Origin: Bacillota bacterium
GTDB lineage: Bacteria; Bacillota; Sulfobacillia; JAJZYS01; JAJZLH01
Length of the DNA stretch: 61,276 nt
Assembly: GCA_021803575.1 (NCBI GenBank)
Contig: JAJZLH010000019.1
Coordinates: 1-61,276 of the forward strand
Reading direction: 5' to 3'
Below the pieces are notes generated by a model. The model saw only the letters and a list, made by a program, of their open reading frames with translations, was not told the origin of the DNA and made no database searches. Positions 16,104 through 25,019 of the stretch are shown one piece after another. Made by a program: the position numbers and the translations under genes. Position 1 is the first letter of the stretch, and each line of letters begins with the position of its first letter.

Positions 16104-18160
16104 TCCGCGAGGAGGAGGCGCTCGGCAAAGCCTACGACGCCCGCCTGATGCGCCGCCTGCTCGGTTATGCCCGCCCCCAGTTCTGGTGGATCCTCCTGGC
16201 CCTGGGGCTGACCGTGATCGTCACGGCCTCCACCATCGCCCAGCCCTACCTGGTCAAGATCGCCATCGACAACGACATCAACACGGTGTCCTTGCCGATG
16301 GTCACCTACCCGATCGGCCAGGCGCCGGCCGGGGTGCCGGCCGTGCCCTTCGACGGCCGCCTGTTCGTGCGGGTGAAGGCGCTGCCGACGCCGCCGGCCT
16401 CCACGACACCGGTCTACACCATCCTGGCCCAGGGCGGCCAGACCGCCATGATCCAAGGACCGATGCCACACCAGGCATTCACGATCAAGAACGGCGGCCA
16501 CGCCGTCCAGATCGGCACCAGGTTGCTGCCGGCCGTTCCGGTCCCGGTTGCGGTCATGTCCCGCTTCCGCCAGCAGGACGTCAGGGGCCTGGAGCTGATC
16601 GGCATCCTGTTCCTGGGCGCGCTGCTGCTGGCCTTTCTGGCCAACTACCTGCAGGCCTACATTCTGCAGTGGGTGGCGCAGAGCGCCATCTTCTCCATCC
16701 GCAAGGACGTGATCACCAAGATCGAGGGCATGCCCGCCGCCTTCTTCGACAAGAATCCGACCGGCCGTCTGGTCACCCGCGCCACCAACGACGTGGAGGC
16801 CCTGGAGGAGATGTACTCCAGCGTGATGGTGAACATGATCCGGGACGGCCTGCTCCTGGTCGGGGTGGTGGTGATCATGTTCCAGATGAACACCTATCTG
16901 GCGTTCGTCTCGATCGCCGTCCTACCGGTCGTGTTCATCGCCGCCAACATCTACCGCAACAAGGCCCGCATGGCCTACCGCAATGTGCGCCTGGCGCTGG
17001 CCCGCATCAACGCCTTTTTGGCCGAGAACATCTCAGGCATGCGCGTGGTGCAGACCTTCCAGCGCCAGAGCGCCCAGGAGGAGAAGTTCCGCTCCGCCAA
17101 CGGCGCCTACCGGGATGCCGGCATCCGAGAGATCCGGCTGTTCGCCATCTTCCGCCCCTTCATGGACTTCCTCTACACCGGCATGGTGGCGGTTCTGGTC
17201 TGGTTCGGCGGCGGCTCGATCCTGGACAGCGCCCTCACCTTCGGCGTGGTCTACGCCTTCATCCAGTACATCCAGCTCCTCTTCCAGCCGATCAACGACG
17301 TCACCCAGAACTACTCCATCCTGCAGTCGGCGATGGCGGCGTCGGAGCGGCTGTTCGTGCTGTTGGACCACCCTGCGGAGCTAACCGACCCGCCGGCTCC
17401 CAGGGCGCTGCCAGCGGCGGAGGGCCGGGTGGCCTTCGACCACGTCTCCTTCGCCTACACCGCCGACAACTGGGTGCTGCGTGACGTGTCGTTTGAGATC
17501 GAGCCAGGCCAGACCGTGGCCTTCGTCGGCGCCACCGGCGCCGGCAAGACCTCGATCATGAGCCTGCTTGCCCGGTTCTACGATGCCCAGCAGGGGCGCA
17601 TCCTGGTCGACGGGGTGGACATCCGCGATGTGAAGCAGGCGGAGCTGCGCCGGCGCATCGCCGTGGTGCACCAGGAGGTTTTCATCTTCGCCGGCACCAT
17701 TCGTCAGAACATCGCCCTCAACCAGCCCCTGTCCGACCAGGAGATCGTCCGGGCGGCTCAGCTGGTCGGCGCCGACCGCTTCATCACCCGCCTGCCGCAC
17801 GGCTACGACGAGCCGGTGCAGGAGCGGGGATCCACCTTCTCCACCGGCCAGCGCCAGCTTCTGTCGCTGGCTCGGGCCGTGGCGGCCGATCCGGCCATCC
17901 TGGTCCTGGACGAGGCCACCTCCAACATCGACACCGAGAGCGAGCAGCAGATCCAGATGGCCCTGGAGAATCTGGCCGGCACCCGCACCATGATCGTGGT
18001 CGCCCACCGCCTGTCCACCATCCAGGGCGCCGACCGCATCTTCGTGATGGCCCAGGGCCAGATCCGGGAGTCTGGATCCCACCAGGAGCTCCTGGCCCAG
18101 GGCGGTCTCTACTACGACCTCTACCGCCTGCAGTACAAGGAGGACTTCAAGCTGACCTGA
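16100..18160 (+). CDS. ABC exporter half-transporter 2 (permease-ATPase fusion)
   Basis: GATGAGKTSIMSLLARFYD, FSTGQRQLLSLARAV, ILVLDEATSNID; overlaps gene 1 (ATGA). Confidence 0.92.
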   Translation: MIREEEALGKAYDARLMRRLLGYARPQFWWILLALGLTVIVTASTIAQPYLVKIAIDNDINTVSLPMVTYPIGQAPAGVPAVPFDGRLFVRVKALPTPPASTTPVYTILAQGGQTAMIQGPMPHQAFTIKNGGHAVQIGTRLLPAVPVPVAVMSRFRQQDVRGLELIGILFLGALLLAFLANYLQAYILQWVAQSAIFSIRKDVITKIEGMPAAFFDKNPTGRLVTRATNDVEALEEMYSSVMVNMIRDGLLLVGVVVIMFQMNTYLAFVSIAVLPVVFIAANIYRNKARMAYRNVRLALARINAFLAENISGMRVVQTFQRQSAQEEKFRSANGAYRDAGIREIRLFAIFRPFMDFLYTGMVAVLVWFGGGSILDSALTFGVVYAFIQYIQLLFQPINDVTQNYSILQSAMAASERLFVLLDHPAELTDPPAPRALPAAEGRVAFDHVSFAYTADNWVLRDVSFEIEPGQTVAFVGATGAGKTSIMSLLARFYDAQQGRILVDGVDIRDVKQAELRRRIAVVHQEVFIFAGTIRQNIALNQPLSDQEIVRAAQLVGADRFITRLPHGYDEPVQERGSTFSTGQRQLLSLARAVAADPAILVLDEATSNIDTESEQQIQMALENLAGTRTMIVVAHRLSTIQGADRIFVMAQGQIRESGSHQELLAQGGLYYDLYRLQYKEDFKLT

Positions 18161-18225
18161 CCCGGGGCACCCAACAGCGGGTGCACCTGCCCCCGGGGAC
18201 CCGGTCCGACCAGGAGGTGACAGCA

Positions 18226-18891
18226 GTGCCCCGCCTTGGCTCTCACCGCCGGCGGCTGCCGGAGATCCTCCGTCTCCTGGCCCTGGCCTACCCGGACGCC
18301 CACTGCGAGCTGGACTTCCAGACACCCTTCGAGCTCCTGGTGGCGACCGTGCTCTCCGCCCAGTGCACCGACCGCCGAGTGAACATGGTCACATCCCGGC
18401 TCTTCCCCCGCCTCACCGGCCCGAAGTCCCTGGTCGAGATGGGTGTGGACCGGCTGGCTGAGGAGATCCGTGACGTCGGCCTCTTTCGGGCCAAGGCCCG
18501 CGCCCTTGTCTCTCTGAGCGAGGACCTGATCCGGCTTCACGGCGGCCAGGTGCCGGCCGATCGGCAGGCCCTGGAGGCGCTGGCCGGCGTCGGCAAAAAG
18601 ACGGCATCGGTGGTGCTGGCCAATGCCTTCGCCATCCCAGCCCTGGCCGTGGACACCCACGTGTTCCGGGTGAGCCACCGCCTGGGCCTGGCCAGCGCCA
18701 AGAGCCCCGAGAAGACGGCGGCGGAGCTGATGGAGATCGTGCCGCCTGACGACTGGATCTCCTTCCACCACCAGCTGATCGCCCACGGCCGGCAGGTCTG
18801 CCACGCCCGGTCACCGGCCTGCGCCACCTGCACCCTGCTCCCGCTCTGTCCGGACGGGAGGCGCCGCACTGCTAGTCCGGCAGTGCGCTGA
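18226..18891 (+). CDS. nth: Endonuclease III
   Basis: FELLVATVLSAQCTDRRVN, LAGVGKKTASVVLANAF, VDTHVFRVSHRLGL, CHARSPACATCTLLPLC FeS loop; GTG start with AGGAGGTGACAGCA. Confidence 0.92.
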   Translation: MPRLGSHRRRLPEILRLLALAYPDAHCELDFQTPFELLVATVLSAQCTDRRVNMVTSRLFPRLTGPKSLVEMGVDRLAEEIRDVGLFRAKARALVSLSEDLIRLHGGQVPADRQALEALAGVGKKTASVVLANAFAIPALAVDTHVFRVSHRLGLASAKSPEKTAAELMEIVPPDDWISFHHQLIAHGRQVCHARSPACATCTLLPLCPDGRRRTASPAVR

Positions 18892-20656
18892 GCACCCCCG
18901 TGAGCACCTTTAGCCCCGCCTCCCAGTCCGCCACCATACCCAGGTCGGCGGCCTGGAAGATCGGCGCCTCGCCGTCGGTGTTGACCGCCACCACCACATC
19001 GGCCCTACGGATGCCGACCAGGTGCTCGAAGGCGCCAGAGATGCCGAGCGCCACGTAGACGCGGGGCGCCACCGTCCGCCCGGTCAAGCCGACCTGGAAG
19101 GCCTTGGGCAGCCGGCCGGCGTCGGTGACAGCCCGTGACGCCCCCAGACCGAAGCCGTGGCGGCGGGCCAGTTCGGCCACCTCGGCCACTCGCACCTCTG
19201 GCACGCCCATACCGACGGAGAGCACCACGGGACGGGGTGCGAGCAACTGCGCGTCCAGCGCATAGGGCGTGACGGCGCCCACCGTCATGCCGTCCGCCGC
19301 TGCCGGCAGCGGCCGCTGCACCACCTGGACGGTGCCCTGGCGCGGCACTGTGAGCGGCAGGCACACGCCGGGGCGGATGGTGGCGAGGTCGGGTCTGGTG
19401 CGGGAGACGATCGGCGCCACCATCAGTCCGCCGAACGACGGCTTGTCCATGACCAGCCCGCCCTCGTCGGCCACGGCAAAGGCGACGGCGTCGCCGGTCA
19501 GGCCGAGTTCCAGCCTGGCCGCCAGCCGGCCAGCCCACTCCCGGCCGTGGGTGGTGGAGGGGAAGAGGACGGCCGCTGGGCGACGCTCCGCGATGAGCTC
19601 GGCCAGAGCGGTGGCCGCCCGCCCGGAGTGAAAGGGCGGGTCGTCCTGGTCCTCGAGCACGTAGATGACGCTGGCACCTGCCTCGCCCAACAGCTGGCGA
19701 TGGGCGGCGCTGAGGCTGCCCCAGACCACGGCCGCTGCCGTACCGCCCGCCGGCTCTGTCAGACGGTGGGCGTCGCCCAGGAGCTCACGGGCCAGCTGCT
19801 GGCCGGAGTCGTCCAATCGGGGCAGAGCCACCCACAGCTGGCCGGGCAGACCCCGTCGCACGACCCTTTCCGGCCGGGGGGGCACCTTGGCCAAGTGGGA
19901 CCGAAGCGCGTCCTCAACGGCGCTCGGATCGCCTGGATCCACCATCTGGCGGCGGCGGTCCACGCTCTCCTGGCGGAGCGGCAGGACGCGGGTCGGCGAG
20001 CCCGCCTGCCCATAGCGGGCGAGATCGCCGCCCAGCTGGCTCACCGTGAGCTGGCCAACCGGCAGTTCCTCCGCTGCCGCCACCTTCTTGCGGGAGATGT
20101 ACACCTCTTCGGCCAGCTCCTCGGCGGCGGTGACCACGGCGGGCAGTGTAGAGACGATGGACTCCTGGCCGCCCTCCAAGGCGCGCCGAAGGTCCAGGCG
20201 GCCGTCCGGCCGCAGGGTGAGGCTGGTGACGGCTGTGATGAGAGGCCAGCCCAGCAGCTCGGCGATCATCGGGCCCACCTGGCCGGTCTCGGCGTCCAGG
20301 CTGTGCCTGCCCAGCATGACCAGGTCCGGGCCCTGAAGGCGGATGGCGTCGGCCAGGGCGTGGGCGGTGGCCAGGGTGTCGGATCCGGCCAGGGCGCGGT
20401 CGGAGATGAGCCAGGCCTGATCGGCGCCGCCGAGCAGGGCCGCCTTCAGCACGTCCTTGGCGGACGGCGGTCCCATGCTGAGCGCCACCACCTCGCCGCC
20501 GGCCTCGGCCCTGAGGGCCAGGGCGGCGCCCAGGGCCACCATGTCCAGCGAGTTCGGCTCTAGCGCCACGCCCTCCCGCACCATCCGCCGTTCCCCGCTG
20601 TCAAAGCGCATCTCCCCGGGCGACGGGATCTGCTTGATCAGGACCGCGATCTTCAT
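18872..20656 (-). CDS. Fused electron transfer flavoprotein beta-alpha subunits
   Basis: N-terminal MKIAVLIKQIPSPGE...DAETGQVGPMIAELLGWP (EtfB-like); C-terminal QVGLTGRTVAPRVYVALGISGAFEHLVGI...NTDGEAPIFQAADLGMVAD (EtfA FAD domain) in a single frame. Confidence 0.88.
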   Translation of the reverse strand: MKIAVLIKQIPSPGEMRFDSGERRMVREGVALEPNSLDMVALGAALALRAEAGGEVVALSMGPPSAKDVLKAALLGGADQAWLISDRALAGSDTLATAHALADAIRLQGPDLVMLGRHSLDAETGQVGPMIAELLGWPLITAVTSLTLRPDGRLDLRRALEGGQESIVSTLPAVVTAAEELAEEVYISRKKVAAAEELPVGQLTVSQLGGDLARYGQAGSPTRVLPLRQESVDRRRQMVDPGDPSAVEDALRSHLAKVPPRPERVVRRGLPGQLWVALPRLDDSGQQLARELLGDAHRLTEPAGGTAAAVVWGSLSAAHRQLLGEAGASVIYVLEDQDDPPFHSGRAATALAELIAERRPAAVLFPSTTHGREWAGRLAARLELGLTGDAVAFAVADEGGLVMDKPSFGGLMVAPIVSRTRPDLATIRPGVCLPLTVPRQGTVQVVQRPLPAAADGMTVGAVTPYALDAQLLAPRPVVLSVGMGVPEVRVAEVAELARRHGFGLGASRAVTDAGRLPKAFQVGLTGRTVAPRVYVALGISGAFEHLVGIRRADVVVAVNTDGEAPIFQAADLGMVADWEAGLKVLTGVLSALPD

Positions 20657-20710
20657 CGGCGCCGCCTCCCGCATCCAGTCTGCCTAGCCATGTTTCTCTG
20701 CCGGCCGCCC

Positions 20711-20944
20711 TCAGCCCTTGATCGCCCGCAGGGCGGCTACCACCGCCACCGCCAGGACGGCCAGCCAGTAGAGGCGCAGCACCCAGAACAGGACGGTCTG
20801 CCAGCCGACCACAGCGCGCCGCCCGAAGTGGTGGCGCTTGGCGCTGACCAGCTGGTCAGGCTCGAGCAGGGACAGCACATCGGCCGGGCTCAGCCGGTCA
20901 GCTGCCCCGGGATCAGGCTCTTTGGCACTGGGTGACTCTGCCAC
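20711..20944 (-). CDS. Small single-TM hypothetical protein
   Basis: 77 aa with TM segment VLFWVLRLYWLAVLAVAVVAAL; between the Nramp-like and ETF genes. Confidence 0.6.
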   Translation of the reverse strand: MAESPSAKEPDPGAADRLSPADVLSLLEPDQLVSAKRHHFGRRAVVGWQTVLFWVLRLYWLAVLAVAVVAALRAIKG

Positions 20945-20957
20945 CAGGCGGCCTCCT

Positions 20958-22298
20958 CTAGATCAGGCGCGGGTCCAGCACCGAGACGGCGAACAGGACC
21001 CCGGCCAGGGTGATCAGGGCTCCGACCACACACGCCGCCCAGTTCTGCCAGGGGCGATTGACCCACTCGCCCATCACCTGGCGGTCATTGGCCAGGAGCA
21101 ACAGGAACAGGAAGATGGGCGGGGTGGACAGCACGGCCACCACGTTGACCAAGAGCACCACCAGCTCCAGCGGGATGTGCGGGATCAGCACCACCGCACC
21201 GGCCACCAGGGCGACGCCGATCAGGGTCAGGTAGAAGCCGGCCGCCTCCCGGGGGGGCCGGTTCAGGCTGCGCGAGGCGCCGGTCACCTCGGCCAGGGCG
21301 TAGGCAGAGGCGGTGGAGATGGCAACCGCCGCCACCAGGCCGGCCTCCACGATGCCGAGGGCGAACAGGGAGGCGCCGATGCGGCCGACAAAGGGCACCA
21401 GGGCGCGTGCGAAGTCCGCCGTCTGGTAGTTATGTGGACTCATGCCGTGGCGGAACAGGGTGCTGGTGGCGATCACCGCCGCCATGCCGAAGGCGGCGGC
21501 CAGGAGCGCTCCCAGCACGGTGTCCCAGCGGCCTCGGTGCACATCCGCCGGTGTCAGGCCCTTGTCTGCGACGGCCGCCTGCTGGAAGAAGATCATCCAG
21601 GGCGTGACCGTCGCTCCGATGTCGGCGACCAGAATCAGCACGGTGTTGGTGCTCCACGCTGGCAGCGGTGTGAAGGTGAGGAGGGCACTTCCGACCTGGG
21701 CCCAGGGCGGGTGGGAGAGGATCGCCACCGGCACGAAGACGGCATTGAGGATGGCGAGCGCCATGATCAGCCGCTCCCAGGTCCAGTAGCGGCCGGTGGT
21801 GACCGCCACCGCCAGCACGGCGATGGTGCCGGACACCGCCGCCAGCGGCGGCACGCCGAAGTAGCCGAGGCCCGCCCGGATGCCGATGAACTCGGTGACC
21901 AGGGTGAGCAGGTTGCCGAAGAGCAGATCCACCAAGAGGAGGCCGCCCCACATGCCACCGAAGCGGTCTGCCATCAGCTCGGAGAAGCCGCGGTGCGAGA
22001 CGGCGCCGAGGCGCATCGCCATCTCCTGTACCACCACCGCCATGGCGAAGGTGAGCAGGATGAACGGCAGGAAAAAGCCGATGCCAAACTGGCTGCCGGT
22101 CGCCGCATAGGACAGCATGCTGGGTGCGTCGTTCTCGCCCAGCATGACCAGAATGCCCGGCCCGATGGTCAGCCAGAGCAACCACACCCAGCGGCGCGGG
22201 CCCCGTGTCTGATAGGCGCGGCGCAGGCTGAGACGGTCCCGGGCCCGATCCCGGTCCTCGTGGGTGACGCCTTGTGGCTCCGCCGGGTGCCGCATCAA
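20958..22298 (-). CDS. Nramp-like divalent metal transporter with altered metal-site motifs
   Basis: GPGILVMLGENDAPSMLSYAATGSQFG (TM1) and IGATVTPWMIFFQQAAVADKG (TM6) align with Nramp TM1/TM6. Confidence 0.85.
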   Translation of the reverse strand: MMRHPAEPQGVTHEDRDRARDRLSLRRAYQTRGPRRWVWLLWLTIGPGILVMLGENDAPSMLSYAATGSQFGIGFFLPFILLTFAMAVVVQEMAMRLGAVSHRGFSELMADRFGGMWGGLLLVDLLFGNLLTLVTEFIGIRAGLGYFGVPPLAAVSGTIAVLAVAVTTGRYWTWERLIMALAILNAVFVPVAILSHPPWAQVGSALLTFTPLPAWSTNTVLILVADIGATVTPWMIFFQQAAVADKGLTPADVHRGRWDTVLGALLAAAFGMAAVIATSTLFRHGMSPHNYQTADFARALVPFVGRIGASLFALGIVEAGLVAAVAISTASAYALAEVTGASRSLNRPPREAAGFYLTLIGVALVAGAVVLIPHIPLELVVLLVNVVAVLSTPPIFLFLLLLANDRQVMGEWVNRPWQNWAACVVGALITLAGVLFAVSVLDPRLI

Positions 22299-22963
22299 CT
22301 GGCCCGATCCTGGGGCTCCACCGCCACCGCAGCCAAGAGCCGGCGGTCGAGGCGGGCCGCCCGGCGGCCGCCCACCTCGACCCGGCGTTCGGCAGCGCCT
22401 GGCTCACCGGAAACCACCCGCAGGCTGGCCCCCGGCACCAGGCCGCGGCGCTCCAGGTCGGCCAGGAGGGTGGCATCTTCCTCGCTCACCCAGGCCACCT
22501 GGCCTCGGGCGCCAACGTCCATTTCCGTCAGGGGTATCGTCTCGCGAGCTGCCACCTCGCCAGACCTGGATGGGATCGGGTAGCCATGCGGGCAGGCCGC
22601 GGCGTCGGCCAGGACGCGGGCGAAGGACTCGGTGACCTCCTCGGGCAGGGCGTGCTCCATCTGGTCCGCCACCCGGTCCACGCGCTCCCAGCCGATGCCG
22701 AGCATGTCAGTCAGGAAGCGTTCGGTCAGACGATGCCGGCGCACCACCTGCATCGCCGCCAGCCGGCCCCGGGCCGTGAGGCTGACGCCGAGATATTCAC
22801 GGTAGCGGACCAGCCCCGCCAGCGCCATCTTGTGAAACATGGCGCTGGCGGAGGCCGCCGACACACCCAGCCGCCTGGCCACGGCGCTGGTGGTGGCACG
22901 CTGGGCTGGCGTCTCCACCCGGTAGATGGCGGCCAGGTAGTCCTCCATGGTGCGCGAGATCAT
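22295..22963 (-). CDS. DtxR/IdeR-family metal-dependent transcriptional regulator
   Basis: MEDYLAAIYRVE, VARRLGVSAASASAMFHKMALAGLV HTH, CPHGYPIPSRSGE, C-terminal FeoA/SH3-like tail; ATGA overlap with the transporter. Confidence 0.9.
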   Translation of the reverse strand: MISRTMEDYLAAIYRVETPAQRATTSAVARRLGVSAASASAMFHKMALAGLVRYREYLGVSLTARGRLAAMQVVRRHRLTERFLTDMLGIGWERVDRVADQMEHALPEEVTESFARVLADAAACPHGYPIPSRSGEVAARETIPLTEMDVGARGQVAWVSEEDATLLADLERRGLVPGASLRVVSGEPGAAERRVEVGGRRAARLDRRLLAAVAVEPQDRAS

Positions 22964-22989
22964 GTCCGCGGCCCCCCCGATCGGGACAA

Positions 22990-23009
22990 GGTTTAGTCGT
23001 CTCTAAACC
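22990..23009. promoter_or_regulatory. Putative DtxR-type operator
   Basis: GGTTTAG-tcgtct-CTAAACC in the divergent intergenic region upstream of the regulator. Confidence 0.65.
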
Positions 23010-23074
23010 ATGTTCCTGCCGATCACCGCCTCGGACCGCCCTATACTGGGGTGAATCGGACGGGGGGGTCGCAC

Positions 23075-23962
23075 ATGGAGGTCTTCGTCACCGGCGGCAC
23101 CGGCTACGTGGGTCAGCCCGTGGTCACAGCCCTACTGGCCGCTGGTCATCGGGTGCGGCTTCTGACTCGCCGGATGCCTGCCCCCTGGCCGGCCACAAGC
23201 TGGCTCTCGCCCATTCCCGGCACGCTCACTGACCAAGAGGCGCTGCGCGAAGGAACAAGCGGCGCCCATGCCGTGGTTCACCTGGTCGGCATCATCCGCC
23301 AGGATCTCTCCTCCGGCACCACCTTCGCCGCTGTCCACAGCGAGGGGACGCGCCGCCTCCTGGAGGTTGCGGCCGGGGCCGGCGTCCGCCGCTGGCTGCA
23401 GATGAGCGCCCTGGGCGTGGATCCGCGCTCGCCTTCCGCCTACTTCCGCACCAAGGCCGAGGCGGAGGCGGCGGTGCGGGCCAGCGGCCTGGACTGGACC
23501 ATCTTCCGCCCCTCGCTGGTGTTTGGGCCAGGCGGCCCGGGGGCGCAGTTTCTGAGCGAGATCCGCGACCGGCTCCTCACACTGCCCCTGCACCCGATGA
23601 TCGACGGCGGCCACCAGCGCCTGCAGCCGGTGGCGGTCGGCACCGTGGCCGAGGCCTTCGCCCGCGCTCTGGACGCCCCTTCCACCATCGGCGCCACCTA
23701 CGACCTGGCCGGACCCGAGGTGCTCACCTTCCGGCAGATGGTGAATGCTGTGGCCCAAGCCCTGGGCCGGCCCTTCCGGCCGGTGTGGGTGCCGTCCTGG
23801 CTGGTCCAGGCCATGCTGCCGGTTCTGGATCGCAGCGGCCGCTTCCCCTTGACCCGCGACCAGCTGCTGATGCTGCGGGCAGGCAACACCTCTGACACCT
23901 GGCAGGAGGCGTATCAGGCACTTGCCCTTAATCCGGTGGGCTTCAGCGCCGAGGGTCTGTGA
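23075..23962 (+). CDS. NAD(P)-dependent epimerase/NmrA-like (NDUFA9-type) SDR
   Basis: MEVFVTGGTGYVGQPVV Rossmann motif, AVVHLVGII, FRTKAEAEAAVRASGLDWTIFRPSLVFGPGG. Confidence 0.88.
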   Translation: MEVFVTGGTGYVGQPVVTALLAAGHRVRLLTRRMPAPWPATSWLSPIPGTLTDQEALREGTSGAHAVVHLVGIIRQDLSSGTTFAAVHSEGTRRLLEVAAGAGVRRWLQMSALGVDPRSPSAYFRTKAEAEAAVRASGLDWTIFRPSLVFGPGGPGAQFLSEIRDRLLTLPLHPMIDGGHQRLQPVAVGTVAEAFARALDAPSTIGATYDLAGPEVLTFRQMVNAVAQALGRPFRPVWVPSWLVQAMLPVLDRSGRFPLTRDQLLMLRAGNTSDTWQEAYQALALNPVGFSAEGL

Positions 23963-23984
23963 GATCCCGCCAGGCGGGGCAGCG

Positions 23985-24779
23985 CTAGTCTCCCGCTTGC
24001 CGCCGCCGGCCGCCAGTCTCCGCAAGCGGCACCGCCCTGGCGGTGACCAGTTGCAGCACCTTGGTGATGGCGGCCAGCTGCAGTCGGGTGCGCACCGCCA
24101 GGGGCTGCAACACCGGCGTCTCGATCGTCATGGCGTGGCCGCTGAGCTGGAACATCAAGAAGGCCAGCGGCCACAGCCGGCGCTTCTCCAGCCGCTGGCG
24201 GAGCGGCTCGGCGGCTCTGCCCCGCGGCACCAGGCCGCGGCGCACGGTCGGCTCGTCGGCCCGCTCGCAGACCGGCCCCACCCTGGCCATGGCGTCTCGC
24301 ACCTGGCGGCGGAACCAGGGCGGGCGGTCCGTCGTCTCATAGATGTAGAAGCCCTTAAAGTCGGAGTCCTCGTGCAGGTCCAGCCCGAAGTCGTAGCGGA
24401 GCTCCCCCAGCGCCGCCCACATCAGGCTAGCCAAGGGATCCTCGGGATTGCGGAACTGGCGGTTGGGGTCGACGCCCTGGCCGTTGTGGCGCTCTTCGCG
24501 GATGTAGCCGTACGGGTTGAGGCACGGCCAGACGTCGAACTCCACCCGCTCCTGCCAGCTCTCGGCCAGGCTCTCCAGGAAGGTGACGCAACCTTCGACG
24601 CCGCCCGGCTCCTCGCCGTGGATGCCCGCTGCCAACAGGACGCGCACGCCCCTCCCAAAGCGCAGCCGGAAGATCTCCTCACCGTCCACCTGGCCGACAG
24701 TCTCGAGGGTCGTGCCCAGGCGGGCGCTGGCATCTACCAGCCTCTGCTGAATGATCGGCCACGGGGTGCGTTCGTCCAT
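23985..24779 (-). CDS. M14-family zinc carboxypeptidase-like protein
   Basis: GIHGEEPGGVEG, LNPYGYIREERHNGQGVDPNRQF, DLHEDSDFKGFYIYE. Confidence 0.82.
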   Translation of the reverse strand: MDERTPWPIIQQRLVDASARLGTTLETVGQVDGEEIFRLRFGRGVRVLLAAGIHGEEPGGVEGCVTFLESLAESWQERVEFDVWPCLNPYGYIREERHNGQGVDPNRQFRNPEDPLASLMWAALGELRYDFGLDLHEDSDFKGFYIYETTDRPPWFRRQVRDAMARVGPVCERADEPTVRRGLVPRGRAAEPLRQRLEKRRLWPLAFLMFQLSGHAMTIETPVLQPLAVRTRLQLAAITKVLQLVTARAVPLAETGGRRRQAGD

Positions 24780-24808
24780 GGGGGACCTCCTCCCGGCGGT
24801 GAGCAAAA

Positions 24809-24827
24809 CGCCCGCACGAAGCGGGCG
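24809..24827 (-). terminator. Intrinsic terminator downstream of tRNA-Arg
   Basis: CGCCCGC-TTCGT-GCGGGCG followed by TTTT on the minus strand. Confidence 0.75.
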
Positions 24828-24834
24828 TCAAGCT

Positions 24835-24910
24835 TGGCGCGCCTAGCAGGACTCGAACCTGCGCTCCTGGCTTCGGAGGCCAGTACTCTATCCACCTGAG
24901 CTATAGGCGC
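24835..24910 (-). tRNA. tRNA-Arg (anticodon CCG)
   Basis: GCGCCTATAGCTCAGGTGGATAGAGTACTGGCCTCCGAAGCCAGGAGCGCAGGTTCGAGTCCTGCTAGGCGCGCCA; cloverleaf arms close, loop CTCCGAA, CCA encoded. Confidence 0.96.
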
Positions 24911-25019
24911 TTACGATCGGATTCTAGCACAGTGGGCCGGCGCCCTTCCAGCCCAGGTACCCGCCCCCAAGCCGCCGCTTCCCTGTACACTGCCCTGAGA
25001 ACATCCGAGAGGAGCTGCC

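Noticed and set aside
24911-25019. Possible yybP-ykoY-type manganese riboswitch upstream of the MntP-like gene
   Set aside because: Only a short leader after a TACACT -10-like element; none of the expected paired elements are visible.
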